Shown: in pieces, positions 18,520 to 25,934 of the stretch
Position numbering within the stretch: position 1 is the first letter of the stretch
How the letters are laid out: each line of letters opens with the position of its first letter
NCBI GenBank assembly: GCA_035249175.1
Contig: DATFGT010000093.1
Coordinates: forward strand, 1 to 53,704
Source of the DNA: 66-474 sp035249175
GTDB lineage: Bacteria; Pseudomonadota; Gammaproteobacteria; Xanthomonadales; Rhodanobacteraceae
Reading direction: 5' to 3'
Length of the DNA: 53,704 nt
Program-made: the position numbers and the translations under genes
The notes under the pieces: generated by a model
Database searches by the model: none
Told to the model about the DNA's origin: nothing
What the model saw: only the letters and a program-made list of their open reading frames with translations

Positions 18520-19829
18520 GCGGCCACCTTGATTTGGTCATCCACCATCGAGCGTCCGTTCTTGCAGTAGTACTCGAACTCGTCCCAGAAATTCGCGAGG
18601 AACGCCTGCACAGGCCATGCCGCGGCTTCGCCGAACGCGCAGATGGTGTGGCCTTCGATCTGACCGGCGATGGCTTTCAGGCGGTGCAGGTCTTCCGGCG
18701 TGCCGCCGCCCGCGACGATGCGCGCCAACACGCGGTGCATCCATCCGGTGCCTTCGCGGCACGGCGTGCACTGGCCGCACGATTCCATGTGGTAGAAACG
18801 CGAAATGCGCTCGCACGCGCGCACCATGCAGGTGGTTTCGTCCATCACGATCACCGCGCCCGAACCCAGGCCCGAACCCGCGCTGCGGATCGAGTCGTAG
18901 TCCATGGTGCATTCCATCATCTTGTCGCCCTTCAGGATCTTCATCGAAGAGCCGCCCGGGATCACGGCCTTCAGCTTGTGGCCGTTGCGCACGCCGCCCG
19001 CCAATTCGAGCAACTCCCCGAACGGCGTCCCGAGGCGGATTTCATAATTGCCCGGTTTGTTGACGTGGCCCGACACGGAAAAGATTTTCGGGCCGCCGTT
19101 GTTGGGCTTGCCGAGATTCAGGAACCAGTCGGCGCCCTGGCGCAGGATCGCCGGCACCGACGCGTAGGTTTCGGTGTTGTTGATGGTGCTGGGCCGGCCG
19201 TACAAGCCAAAGTTCGCGGGGAACGGCGGCTTGTAGCGCGGCCAGCCTTTCTTGCCTTCCAGCGATTCCATCAGCGCGGTTTCCTCACCGCAGATGTAGG
19301 CGCCCGCGCCGAGCGCGTTGTGGATGGTGACGTCGATGCCGGTGCCGCGAATGTTCGTTCCGAGCAAGCCGGCCGCTTCCACTTCGTGCAGCGCCTGTTC
19401 GATGTGTTCGAACGGTTCGTGATGGAACTCGCCGCGCAAATAGTTGTACGCAACCGTCGAACCCGTCGCGTAGCAAGCGATCGCCATGCCTTCCAGCACC
19501 GCGTGCGGGTTGAAGCGCAGGATGTCGCGGTCCTTGCAGGTGCCGGGCTCGGATTCGTCCGAGTTGCACAGGATGTACTTCTGGCCCGGCGCGTTGCGCG
19601 GCATGAACGACCATTTCATGCCGGTGGGGAAGCCCGCGCCACCACGTCCACGCAGCGAGCTTTTCTTCAGCTCGTCAACAATCGCGGCCGGATCGGTCTT
19701 CTCGGCCAGGATCTTCTCCCACGCCTGCCAGCCGCCCACCTGGCGGTAGCTGTCGATCGACCACGGCGTGTCGAAATGCAGCGTGGTGTAGACGACCTGG
19801 TGTTCCTGCGGTGCGGGTCCGACGGCCAT
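18516..19829 (-). CDS. nuoF: NADH-quinone oxidoreductase subunit F
   Basis: NADH- and FMN-binding subunit, the electron entry point of complex I. 437 residues. The glycine-rich nucleotide motif LRGRGGAGFPTGMKW lies at about residues 59-73, the FMN-site segment NSDESEPGTCKDRD follows, and the 4Fe-4S (N3) motif ESCGQCTPCREGTGWM is at about 347-362 with a further Cys near 400. It overlaps the nuoE stop by 1 bp (TAATG). Confidence 0.97.
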   Translation of the reverse strand: MAVGPAPQEHQVVYTTLHFDTPWSIDSYRQVGGWQAWEKILAEKTDPAAIVDELKKSSLRGRGGAGFPTGMKWSFMPRNAPGQKYILCNSDESEPGTCKDRDILRFNPHAVLEGMAIACYATGSTVAYNYLRGEFHHEPFEHIEQALHEVEAAGLLGTNIRGTGIDVTIHNALGAGAYICGEETALMESLEGKKGWPRYKPPFPANFGLYGRPSTINNTETYASVPAILRQGADWFLNLGKPNNGGPKIFSVSGHVNKPGNYEIRLGTPFGELLELAGGVRNGHKLKAVIPGGSSMKILKGDKMMECTMDYDSIRSAGSGLGSGAVIVMDETTCMVRACERISRFYHMESCGQCTPCREGTGWMHRVLARIVAGGGTPEDLHRLKAIAGQIEGHTICAFGEAAAWPVQAFLANFWDEFEYYCKNGRSMVDDQIKVAA

Positions 19830-20356
19830 TAGTTCAGTCCATCCAGAATTTCATCGACCTTCTCGGGCGTCAGCTTTTCGTGATAGTGACCATCGACCAC
19901 CATCACCGGCGCGCCGCAGCACGCCGCGAGGCACTCCTCTTCCTTCTTGAGGTAGACGCGCCCGTCGGCGGTGCTCTCGCCGAGCTTCACGCCGAGTTTT
20001 TGCTCGCAGTGCTGCGCGATGCCATCGGCGCCGTTCAACCAGCAGGAAATGTTGGTGCACACCGCGACGTTGTGGCGGCCGACCGGATGCGTCTCGAACA
20101 TCGAATAGAACGTCGCGACTTCGTACGCCCACACCGGCTGCAGGTCGAGGTATTTCGCGGTCGCCGCAATCAGCTCGTCGGTGAGATGGCCGTGATTCTG
20201 TTCCTGCGCCGCCATCAGCCCCTGGATCAGCGCCGAGCGTTTGCGATCGGGCGGAAACTTCGCCGCCCAATGATCGATGTGCGCGCGCGTTTCGGCGGTC
20301 AGCACCTGCATCGGATCGACGTCTTTCACCTTGTCGAAGTTGCCGGTGGCCTTCAT
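19829..20356 (-). CDS. nuoE: NADH-quinone oxidoreductase subunit E
   Basis: Thioredoxin-like 2Fe-2S subunit (cluster N1a) that partners NuoF. 175 residues. The four ligands have the family spacing: Cys100 and Cys105 (CTNISC), Cys142 and Cys146 (ECLAAC). The helical N-terminal part includes FPPDRKRSALIQGL. It overlaps nuoD by 4 bp (ATGA). Confidence 0.96.
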   Translation of the reverse strand: MKATGNFDKVKDVDPMQVLTAETRAHIDHWAAKFPPDRKRSALIQGLMAAQEQNHGHLTDELIAATAKYLDLQPVWAYEVATFYSMFETHPVGRHNVAVCTNISCWLNGADGIAQHCEQKLGVKLGESTADGRVYLKKEEECLAACCGAPVMVVDGHYHEKLTPEKVDEILDGLN

Positions 20357-21615
20357 CGATCGATCTCCCCGAACACCAGGTCGTAGGTGCCGATCATCGC
20401 CACCACGTCGGGCAACATGTGGCCGGCGGTGATCTCGTTGATCGACGAAAGGTGCGCGAAGCCGGGCGCGCGCAGGTGCACGCGGAACGGTTTGTTGGCG
20501 CCATCGGAAATCATGTAGCAGCCGAACTCACCCTTGGGTGCCTCGACCGCCGCATAGGTTTCGCCGGCCGGCACGCTGTAGCCCTCGGTGAACAGCTTGA
20601 ACCAATGGATCAATGCTTCCATCGATTCCTTCATGTCTTCGCGCTTGGGCGGCGCGACCTTGTAGTTCTCGACGATCACCGGGCCCGGATTCTTCTTCAG
20701 CCAATCCACGCATTGGCGGATGATCAGCGCCGATTGGCGCATCTCGGCCACGCGCACGAGATAACGGTCGTAGCAGTCGCCGCGGGTGCCGACCGGAATG
20801 TCGAAATCGACCTCGGCGTACTTCGCGTACGGCTGTTTCTTGCGGAGGTCCCACTCGATGCCGGACGCGCGCAGCATCGGCCCGGTCATGCCGAGCGCGT
20901 AGGCCTGCTCGGGGCTGACGATCCCGATGTCGACGGTGCGCTGCTTCCAGATGCGGTTGTCGGTCAGGAGTTCTTCGTACTCATCGACCTTGTGCTGGAA
21001 GTCGGCACTGAACGCATCCAGGAAATCCAGCATCGAACCTTCGCGCCACGCATTCATGCGCTTCAGGTCCTTGCCCTTGTGCCACGGCGATTCCTTGTAC
21101 TGGATCATCTTGCCGGGCAAGTCGCGGTAGACGCCGCCGGGGCGGTAATACGTGGCATGCATGCGCGTGCCCGACACCGCCTCGTACACATCCATCAGCT
21201 CTTCGCGCTCGCGAAACGCATACAGGAACACCGCCATCGCGCCGAGGTCGAGCGCGTTGGAGCCGATCCACATCAGGTGATTGAGGATGCGGGTGACTTC
21301 GTCGAACAGCGTGCGGATCCACAGCGCGCGCGCGGGCGGCTCGATTCCCATCAACTGTTCGATCGCACGCACGTAGGCGTGCTCGTTGCACATCATCGAC
21401 ACGTAGTCGAGGCGGTCCATGTAGCCGATCGAATGGTTGAACGGCTTGGACTCCGCCAGCTTCTCGGTGGCACGATGCAGCAGCCCGATATGCGGATCGA
21501 TCCGGATGATGGTTTCGCCCTCCATCTCCATCACCAGGCGCAGCACGCCGTGCGCAGCCGGGTGCTGCGGGCCGAAATTCATCGTGTAGCTGCGGATCTC
21601 GCCGACATCCGTCAT
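20353..21615 (-). CDS. nuoD: NADH-quinone oxidoreductase subunit D
   Basis: 49-kDa-type subunit that forms the quinone-binding site together with NuoB. 420 residues from the ATG at 21615 (MTDVGEIRSY), which follows the nuoC stop by 1 nt and has GGAAGGA upstream. Family motifs: NFGPQHPAAHGVLR with the quinone-site His, IGLLHRGTEK-like IGLLHRATEKL, and the C-terminal APGFAHLSSINEI...DVVAMIGTYDLVFGEIDR. An extended frame to 21678 lies within nuoC and is rejected. Confidence 0.97.
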   Translation of the reverse strand: MTDVGEIRSYTMNFGPQHPAAHGVLRLVMEMEGETIIRIDPHIGLLHRATEKLAESKPFNHSIGYMDRLDYVSMMCNEHAYVRAIEQLMGIEPPARALWIRTLFDEVTRILNHLMWIGSNALDLGAMAVFLYAFREREELMDVYEAVSGTRMHATYYRPGGVYRDLPGKMIQYKESPWHKGKDLKRMNAWREGSMLDFLDAFSADFQHKVDEYEELLTDNRIWKQRTVDIGIVSPEQAYALGMTGPMLRASGIEWDLRKKQPYAKYAEVDFDIPVGTRGDCYDRYLVRVAEMRQSALIIRQCVDWLKKNPGPVIVENYKVAPPKREDMKESMEALIHWFKLFTEGYSVPAGETYAAVEAPKGEFGCYMISDGANKPFRVHLRAPGFAHLSSINEITAGHMLPDVVAMIGTYDLVFGEIDR

Positions 21616-21616
21616 T

Positions 21617-22357
21617 TCAATTGTCCTTCCAATCGTCGGCGGCCTCTTCGCGCGAAGTCTTCCAGCGCGAATCCTCACGTACCACGCGCGCCACGGTCAC
21701 GCGCGGCGTCACCGACGTGACGGGCTCGTACACCACGCGCCGGGCTGAGGGGTCGTAACGCACTTCGACGTTGCCGATCAGCGGGAAGTCCTTGCGGAAC
21801 GGATGCCCGACAAAACCGTAATCGGTAAGGATGCGGCGCAGGTCCGGGTGGCCTTCATAGACGATGCCGTACAAGTCGAATGCTTCACGCTCATACCAGT
21901 TGGCGACAGGCCACACACCGGTGAGCGTCGGCAATACCGGCAGTGCATCTTCCGGCGCGAAGCAGCGCACCCGCAGGCGGACGTTGTATTCGTACGACAG
22001 CAGGTGCACCACCGAAGCGAAGCGCCGCAGGAACTGCGGGTGTTGGGGGCGATCTTCCCAACCGAAGCGGCCTTGCACGTTGTCGCCCTGCACGCCGCGC
22101 CCGAAACCTTGTGAAGTGGCGGTGTCCGAGCCCGCCCATTCGTCTTCGCCGAAGCTGAGGAAATCGACGCCGCAAAGATCCGTCAACTGCGCGAATCGGA
22201 AGTCCGCCTCGTCGCGCAGCGCGGTGCAGACCTCGACCAGGTGCGCAGGCGCAACCTCGATCGTGGTTTGCGCATGCGAGACATCGACGTTGTCGATCTT
22301 TGCGCCGAAGCGCGCGCGCAGGTGATCGGCCAGTTGTTCGGGTGTGGTCTGGGCCAT
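21617..22357 (-). CDS. nuoC: NADH-quinone oxidoreductase subunit C
   Basis: 30-kDa-type structural subunit of the peripheral arm. 246 residues from the ATG at 22357 (MAQTTPEQLA). The signature region WYEREAFDLYGIVYEGHPDL followed by RRILTDYGFVGHPFRKDFPL is at about residues 150-190. An insertion around residues 95-110 (TATSQGFGRGVQGDNV) is longer than in E. coli and typical of this lineage as far as I recall. It starts 5 bp after the nuoB stop and is separate from nuoD. Confidence 0.96.
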   Translation of the reverse strand: MAQTTPEQLADHLRARFGAKIDNVDVSHAQTTIEVAPAHLVEVCTALRDEADFRFAQLTDLCGVDFLSFGEDEWAGSDTATSQGFGRGVQGDNVQGRFGWEDRPQHPQFLRRFASVVHLLSYEYNVRLRVRCFAPEDALPVLPTLTGVWPVANWYEREAFDLYGIVYEGHPDLRRILTDYGFVGHPFRKDFPLIGNVEVRYDPSARRVVYEPVTSVTPRVTVARVVREDSRWKTSREEAADDWKDN

Positions 22358-22362
22358 GGGCG

Positions 22363-22917
22363 TCAGCGGGCGATGGTATTGGTGCGGCGGATCTTCTTCT
22401 GCAATTGCAGAATCCCGTAAACCAGCGCCTCGGCCGTGGGCGGACAACCTGGCACGTACACGTCCACCGGCACGATGCGGTCGCAGCCACGCACCACTGA
22501 ATACGAATAGTGGTAATAGCCGCCGCCGTTGGCGCAACTGCCCATCGAGATCACCCATTTCGGATCGGGCATCTGGTCGTACACCTTGCGCAGCGCCGGC
22601 GCCATCTTGTTGACCAGCGTGCCGGCCACGATCATCACGTCACTCTGGCGCGGGCTGGGCCGGAAGATCACGCCGTAGCGATCGAGGTCGAGGCGCGACG
22701 CGCCCGCGTGCATCATCTCCACCGCGCAGCACGCCAGGCCGAACGTCATCGGCCACATCGAGCCGGTGCGCGCCCAGTTGAACAGCGCATCCACCGTCGT
22801 GACGCCGAAACCGCGCTGCACGATCGGGTTGTCGGCCTCCGGACGCAGGATGTCGTCCACCTTCCCGATCGGCACCGGGTTGTGCATCATCTTGTCGATG
22901 GCGGAAATCAATCCCAT
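22363..22917 (-). CDS. nuoB: NADH-quinone oxidoreductase subunit B
   Basis: Carries terminal cluster N2, which reduces quinone. 184 residues from the ATG at 22917 (MGLISAIDKM). The N2 ligands are visible: adjacent Cys63-Cys64 in FGLACCAVEMM, Cys128 in SMGSCANGGGYY and Cys158 in VPGCPPTAEAL. It overlaps the end of nuoA by 10 bp. A longer in-frame extension runs through nuoA and is a shadow. Confidence 0.97.
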   Translation of the reverse strand: MGLISAIDKMMHNPVPIGKVDDILRPEADNPIVQRGFGVTTVDALFNWARTGSMWPMTFGLACCAVEMMHAGASRLDLDRYGVIFRPSPRQSDVMIVAGTLVNKMAPALRKVYDQMPDPKWVISMGSCANGGGYYHYSYSVVRGCDRIVPVDVYVPGCPPTAEALVYGILQLQKKIRRTNTIAR

Positions 22918-23264
22918 TCCAATGCACCCTTCTTCCAGACGTAGACGTACCCGACCACGAGCAGCAGCAGGAACGTGAACATTTCGATCAGCGCGACGAT
23001 GCCGATCCTCGAAAACACCGTCGCCCACGGAAACAGGAACGCGATCTCGAGATCGAACAGGATGAACAGGATCGCGATGAGGTAGTAGCGCACGTCGAAT
23101 TTCATGCGCGTACCCTCGAACGCCTCGAAACCGCACTCGTAGGGCGAATATTTCTCGGCGCTCGGGTGGCGCGGGCCGGCCAACCAGCCGACCACGATCA
23201 ACGCGACGCCGATGCCGCCGGCGACGATCAGGAACAGCAGAATGGGCCAGTAGCCAGCAAGCAT
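22908..23264 (-). CDS. nuoA: NADH-quinone oxidoreductase subunit A
   Basis: First gene of the operon: a three-helix membrane subunit at the arm junction. 118 residues from the ATG at 23264 (MLAGYWPILL). The signature KYSPYECGFEAFEGTRMKFD with the redox-switch loop Cys, then DVRYYLIAILFILFDLEIAFL, is characteristic. An ATG at 23318 would add 18 residues but lies inside the leader hairpin region, so the later start is preferred. Confidence 0.94.
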   Translation of the reverse strand: MLAGYWPILLFLIVAGGIGVALIVVGWLAGPRHPSAEKYSPYECGFEAFEGTRMKFDVRYYLIAILFILFDLEIAFLFPWATVFSRIGIVALIEMFTFLLLLVVGYVYVWKKGALEWD

Positions 23265-23271
23265 GTCTATC

Positions 23272-23292
23272 AATCCCGTTAGCTGCGGGATT
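23272..23292 (-). promoter_or_regulatory. Hairpin overlapping the nuoA ribosome binding site
   Basis: A perfect 7-bp inverted repeat AATCCCG/CGGGATT with a 7-nt loop ends 8 nt before the nuoA ATG. The 3' arm on the minus strand contains the only purine-rich stretch (CGGGA) that could serve as ribosome binding site, so folding would hide it. Function is inferred from position only. Confidence 0.35.
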
Positions 23293-23335
23293 TTCGCATG
23301 CACCGGCGCGTGCCGCAATCGCGCGATGTTTCACG
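23286..23335 (-). promoter_or_regulatory. Candidate promoter of the nuo operon
   Basis: On the minus strand TTGCGG, a 17-bp spacer and GAAAAT lie about 35-60 bp upstream of the nuoA start, between the tRNA-Leu terminator and the leader hairpin. The -10 match is weak (4 of 6), so confidence is low, but this short interval is the only place for a dedicated nuo promoter. Confidence 0.3.
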
Positions 23336-23361
23336 ACGCGTACGACGATCGCGTGGAGGAC

Positions 23362-23406
23362 CCAAAAACGAAAACGCGCGATGCGAATGTCTCGCGATCG
23401 CGCGTT
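23362..23406 (-). terminator. Intrinsic terminator after tRNA-Leu
   Basis: On the minus strand a perfect 10-bp stem AACGCGCGAT/ATCGCGCGTT (23373-23382 and 23397-23406), with a short inner GCGA/TCGC helix, is followed by the T-rich run TTCGTTTTTGG. It lies 8 bp after the tRNA 3' end and separates the tpiA-secG-tRNA unit from nuo. Confidence 0.85.
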
Positions 23407-23413
23407 CGTCCAT

Positions 23414-23498
23414 TGGTGCCCAAGGCGGGACTCGAACCCGCACGCCGTTAAGCGCTACCACCTCAAGGTAGTGCGTCTACCAATTCCGCCACCTGGGC
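23414..23498 (-). tRNA. leuU: tRNA-Leu (GAG)
   Basis: An 85-nt class II tRNA with encoded CCA and a long variable arm. The anticodon loop TTGAGGT gives anticodon GAG (reads CUC/CUU). It lies directly downstream of secG, as leuU does in E. coli. The complete cloverleaf can be drawn: GCCCAGG/CTTGGGC acceptor with one G-T-type pair, D arm with GGTAGACGC, and T arm GCGGGTTCGAGTCCCGC. Confidence 0.96.
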
Positions 23499-23500
23499 AG

Positions 23501-23560
23501 TGTGCTCATCCCTGAAAACCACCGCGCACATCCATGTGCGCGACTTTTCACAAAAGCCGA
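23501..23560 (+). repeat. Paired-hairpin intergenic repeat, copy 1 (shortened)
   Basis: Shortened copy of the window's dispersed repeat, between tRNA-Leu and secG. It has the first TCA-TCCC-TGA hairpin remnant, a second hairpin GCGCACA-TCCA-TGTGCGC (23525-23542), and the tail GACTTTTCACAAAAGCC. The spacer between hairpins is about 10 bp, against 54-57 bp in the four full copies. Confidence 0.6.
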
Positions 23561-23570
23561 AAGCTTGCAA

Positions 23571-24059
23571 TCAATGCGAACCGGCGGGCGCGCTGCTGGC
23601 TGGCGCAGACCCGGCGGGTGCGGATGACTTGGCAGGTACCGTCGGCACTTCCGAACCCGCGGCCTTCCCCGACGCAGGCGGGGCCGGCACTTCCGAATGC
23701 TGGACCGGCACGCCCGACGCAGGCGCGGCACTGGCAGCAGGCGCGCTGGTCGCCGACGCGGCGGGCGCCGAACGGCCTCCACCGGCCATGACTCCGAGCG
23801 CCTGCTGCGCGTTCGGCGTGACGCCGTGATCACTCAGGTAGATGCCCATGCCGAGGCTCAGCACGAAAAACAATCCCGCCAGCACTGCAGTGGTACGGGT
23901 GAGAAAGCTGGCCGAACCGCGCGCACCGAAAACCGTGCCGGATGCGCCGCCGCCGAAGCTGGCGCCCGCGTTGGCACCGTCGCCGCGCTGCATCAGGATC
24001 AGCACGATCATCGCCGCCGCGATGAGCACATAGAACACGCTGAAAATCGTGAACAGCAT
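23571..24059 (-). CDS. secG: Preprotein translocase subunit SecG with long low-complexity tail
   Basis: Accessory membrane subunit of the SecYEG protein-export channel. 162 residues from the ATG at 24059 (MLFTIFSVFY). Two membrane helices are visible (about 3-22 and 52-71) around the conserved cytosolic loop LMQRGDGANAGASFGGGASG...FGARGSASFLTR. From about residue 85 the protein continues in an Ala/Pro/Ser-rich, probably disordered tail of about 75 residues, longer than in E. coli SecG (110 residues in total). It lies 26 bp after tpiA. Confidence 0.95.
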   Translation of the reverse strand: MLFTIFSVFYVLIAAAMIVLILMQRGDGANAGASFGGGASGTVFGARGSASFLTRTTAVLAGLFFVLSLGMGIYLSDHGVTPNAQQALGVMAGGGRSAPAASATSAPAASAAPASGVPVQHSEVPAPPASGKAAGSEVPTVPAKSSAPAGSAPASSAPAGSH

Positions 24060-24085
24060 CTGGATGTCCCGTGCGGAGGCCGGCT

Positions 24086-24832
24086 TCAGCCCGCCGCCGC
24101 ACAAATCGAAAGGAAGTCGGTGGCCTGCAAGGCTGCGCCACCGATCAGGCCGCCATCGATATCGGCTTGGGCGAACAACTCGGCGGCGTTGCCGGGTTTG
24201 ACGCTGCCGCCGTAAACGATGCGGGTCGAACCGGCAATTCTAGCATCGTCCCGGGCAAGCTGGCTACGCAGCATTGCATGAACTTGCTGGGCCTGGGCGG
24301 GGCTGGCGCAGAGTCCGGTGCCGATGGCCCAGACCGGCTCGTAGGCGACCACGATGCGTCCGAACGCTTCGATCCCGCAGTGCGCCACTACCGCACCGAG
24401 CTGGCGCGATACCACTTCGGCGGTCTGGCCGGCTTCGTGCTGCTCGAGCGTTTCGCCCACGCACAGCACCGGGGTGAGTCCGTGCTCCAACGCCTTGGCG
24501 ACCTTCATCGCGACCTGCTCATCGGCTTCACGGTGGTATTGGCGGCGTTCGGAATGCCCGGCCAGCGCCAACGTGCACCCGATGTCGCGCAGCATCGCGG
24601 CCGAGACTTCGCCGGTGAACGCGCCCGATTCGTGTTCGCTCACGTCCTGGCCGCCCACGGCGATGCGTGAACCAGCGGCCGCAGCGCAGGCTTCACGCAG
24701 GTAGGGAAACGGCGGGAAAACCGCGACATCGACGGCATCGATCTTCGCCTCGGTGAGCGCGCCGACGAGTGTCGACGTCATCGAGCGCGATCCGTGCATT
24801 TTCCAATTTCCGCCCACCCATTTGCGGCGCAT
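24086..24832 (-). CDS. tpiA: Triose-phosphate isomerase
   Basis: Interconverts dihydroxyacetone phosphate and glyceraldehyde 3-phosphate in glycolysis and gluconeogenesis. 248 residues from the ATG at 24832 (MRRKWVGGNW), which has AAGGGAG upstream; an earlier ATG at 24871 lies within the promoter. Catalytic residues are visible: Lys11 in GGNWKMHG, His93 in AGHSERR and Glu165 in AYEPVWAIGTG. The phosphate-binding YGGSVKPGNA follows near residue 210. First gene of a tpiA-secG-tRNA-Leu transcription unit. Confidence 0.97.
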   Translation of the reverse strand: MRRKWVGGNWKMHGSRSMTSTLVGALTEAKIDAVDVAVFPPFPYLREACAAAAGSRIAVGGQDVSEHESGAFTGEVSAAMLRDIGCTLALAGHSERRQYHREADEQVAMKVAKALEHGLTPVLCVGETLEQHEAGQTAEVVSRQLGAVVAHCGIEAFGRIVVAYEPVWAIGTGLCASPAQAQQVHAMLRSQLARDDARIAGSTRIVYGGSVKPGNAAELFAQADIDGGLIGGAALQATDFLSICAAAG

Positions 24833-24860
24833 GGCCTGCTCCCTTTCATTGATGTCCGCG

Positions 24861-24890
24861 AGGATAGCCAAGGCCGCGGCATGGAATCAA
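24861..24890 (-). promoter_or_regulatory. Promoter of tpiA-secG
   Basis: On the minus strand -35 TTGATT (24885-24890), an 18-bp spacer and -10 TATCCT (24861-24866) lie 28 bp upstream of the tpiA start. Spacing and -10 are good for a housekeeping sigma factor. Confidence 0.55.
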
Positions 24891-24934
24891 ACCTTGGCTT
24901 TCGCAAGTAATGTTTTAATTCACCGTTCGCACTG

Positions 24935-25030
24935 AGGGTAGCGGCTGAAAGCCGCGGAGTCGAAGCGCCACGCTGCTGTCCTTCGACTGCGGCGTTGCAC
25001 GCCTACGCTCGGGACGAACGGGAATTTCGA
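24935..25030. repeat. Palindromic repeat-like segment in the tpiA/SDR divergent gap
   Basis: The segment contains a GCGGCT/AGCCGC hairpin (about 24940-24955), then a CTTCGACTGCGG...CCTACGCTCGGGACGAACGG stretch that resembles dispersed intergenic repeats common in Xanthomonadales genomes. It does not code. It lies upstream of the short-chain dehydrogenase, whose own promoter is not clear. Confidence 0.35.
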
Positions 25031-25056
25031 ACTCCTTTCTTTTACCCTTCTGGAAA

Positions 25057-25872
25057 ATGTCAATGACAAAACCGCACCGCCAGCGCGCGTTGATTACCGG
25101 CGCTTCCGCCGGCATCGGCGCCGAGTTTGCGCGGCAACTTGCCGCGCGCGGTTGCGAGCTGGTGCTGACCGCGCGTCGCGAAGATCGTCTGCAAGTGCTG
25201 GCTTCCGAATTGCGCGACGCACACGGCATCGACGTCGACGTGATCGCCGACGATCTTGCCGATCCGACCGCACCGGAACGCATTGTGGCGACCGCTACGC
25301 GCGAGGGGCGCGCCGTCGGCCTCCTGATCAACAACGCGGGCTACGGCGTGCCCGGCCGCTACGACAAGGTGGATTGGGCCACGCACGCGCAATTCATGCA
25401 GGTGCTGGTGACGGCGCCGCTGCATCTTTGCCATCTGCTGCTGCCGGCGATGCGCGAACGCGGTTACGGGCGCATCGTCAACATTGCTTCACTCGCGGGC
25501 CTGGTACCGGCGACGCCCGGCAACACCCTGTATGGACCCGCCAAGGCATTCCTGATGCGGGTGTCACAAGCGCTGGCGGTGGAAAATCGCGCGCATGGTA
25601 TCCACGTGTGCGCGCTGTGTCCCGGATTCACACGTTCCGAATTCCACGACGTCAGCCAGGCGCGGGGATTGGTTTCGAAACTGCCGGGGTGGATGTGGTC
25701 CAATGCAAGCGACGTGGTACGCCAAGGCCTGGATGCGGTCGAACGCGGCCGCGTGATCTGCGTGCCCGGACGCGTGAATTGCGCGACCAAGGTACTGATG
25801 GATTTGCTGCCTGATCGTATCGCGCTCGGCCTGGTCGCACGACGCGCGAAGCATTTCCGGTTACGCGATTAA
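25057..25872 (+). CDS. Short-chain dehydrogenase/reductase (classical SDR)
   Basis: NAD(P)-dependent oxidoreductase of unknown substrate, 271 residues. Rossmann-fold motif TGASAGIG at 14-21, NNAG at 92-95, catalytic Ser145, Tyr159 and Lys163 (YGPAK). The PG motif (CPGFTRSEF) after the catalytic block is present. A longer than usual C-terminus ends in a basic segment (VARRAKHFRLRD), as in the DltE/YqjQ-like group. An in-frame ATG at 25063 is an alternative start. It is a lone plus-strand gene, divergent from tpiA and convergent with cysNC. The Arg residues at 35-36 after the second strand (TARRED) suggest NADP preference. Confidence 0.88.
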   Translation: MSMTKPHRQRALITGASAGIGAEFARQLAARGCELVLTARREDRLQVLASELRDAHGIDVDVIADDLADPTAPERIVATATREGRAVGLLINNAGYGVPGRYDKVDWATHAQFMQVLVTAPLHLCHLLLPAMRERGYGRIVNIASLAGLVPATPGNTLYGPAKAFLMRVSQALAVENRAHGIHVCALCPGFTRSEFHDVSQARGLVSKLPGWMWSNASDVVRQGLDAVERGRVICVPGRVNCATKVLMDLLPDRIALGLVARRAKHFRLRD

Positions 25873-25877
25873 TGCAT

Positions 25878-25934
25878 GGGCGGGTCTTGACCCGCTCGTT
25901 TTGGTCCGCAACGGCGGGTCAGGACCCGCCCTAC
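25878..25934. repeat. Inverted pair of GTAG-type REP palindromes
   Basis: Two palindromes fill the gap between convergent genes. On the plus strand GCGGGTC-TT-GACCCGC (25880-25895); on the minus strand a GTAG-headed palindrome GTAGGGCGGGT...ACCCGCC (25913-25934). The head-out pairing resembles REP doublets (REPINs). They probably act as a bidirectional terminator for the SDR and cysNC. A related single element is at 34645-34666. The TAG stop of cysNC is part of the GTAG head. Confidence 0.65.
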
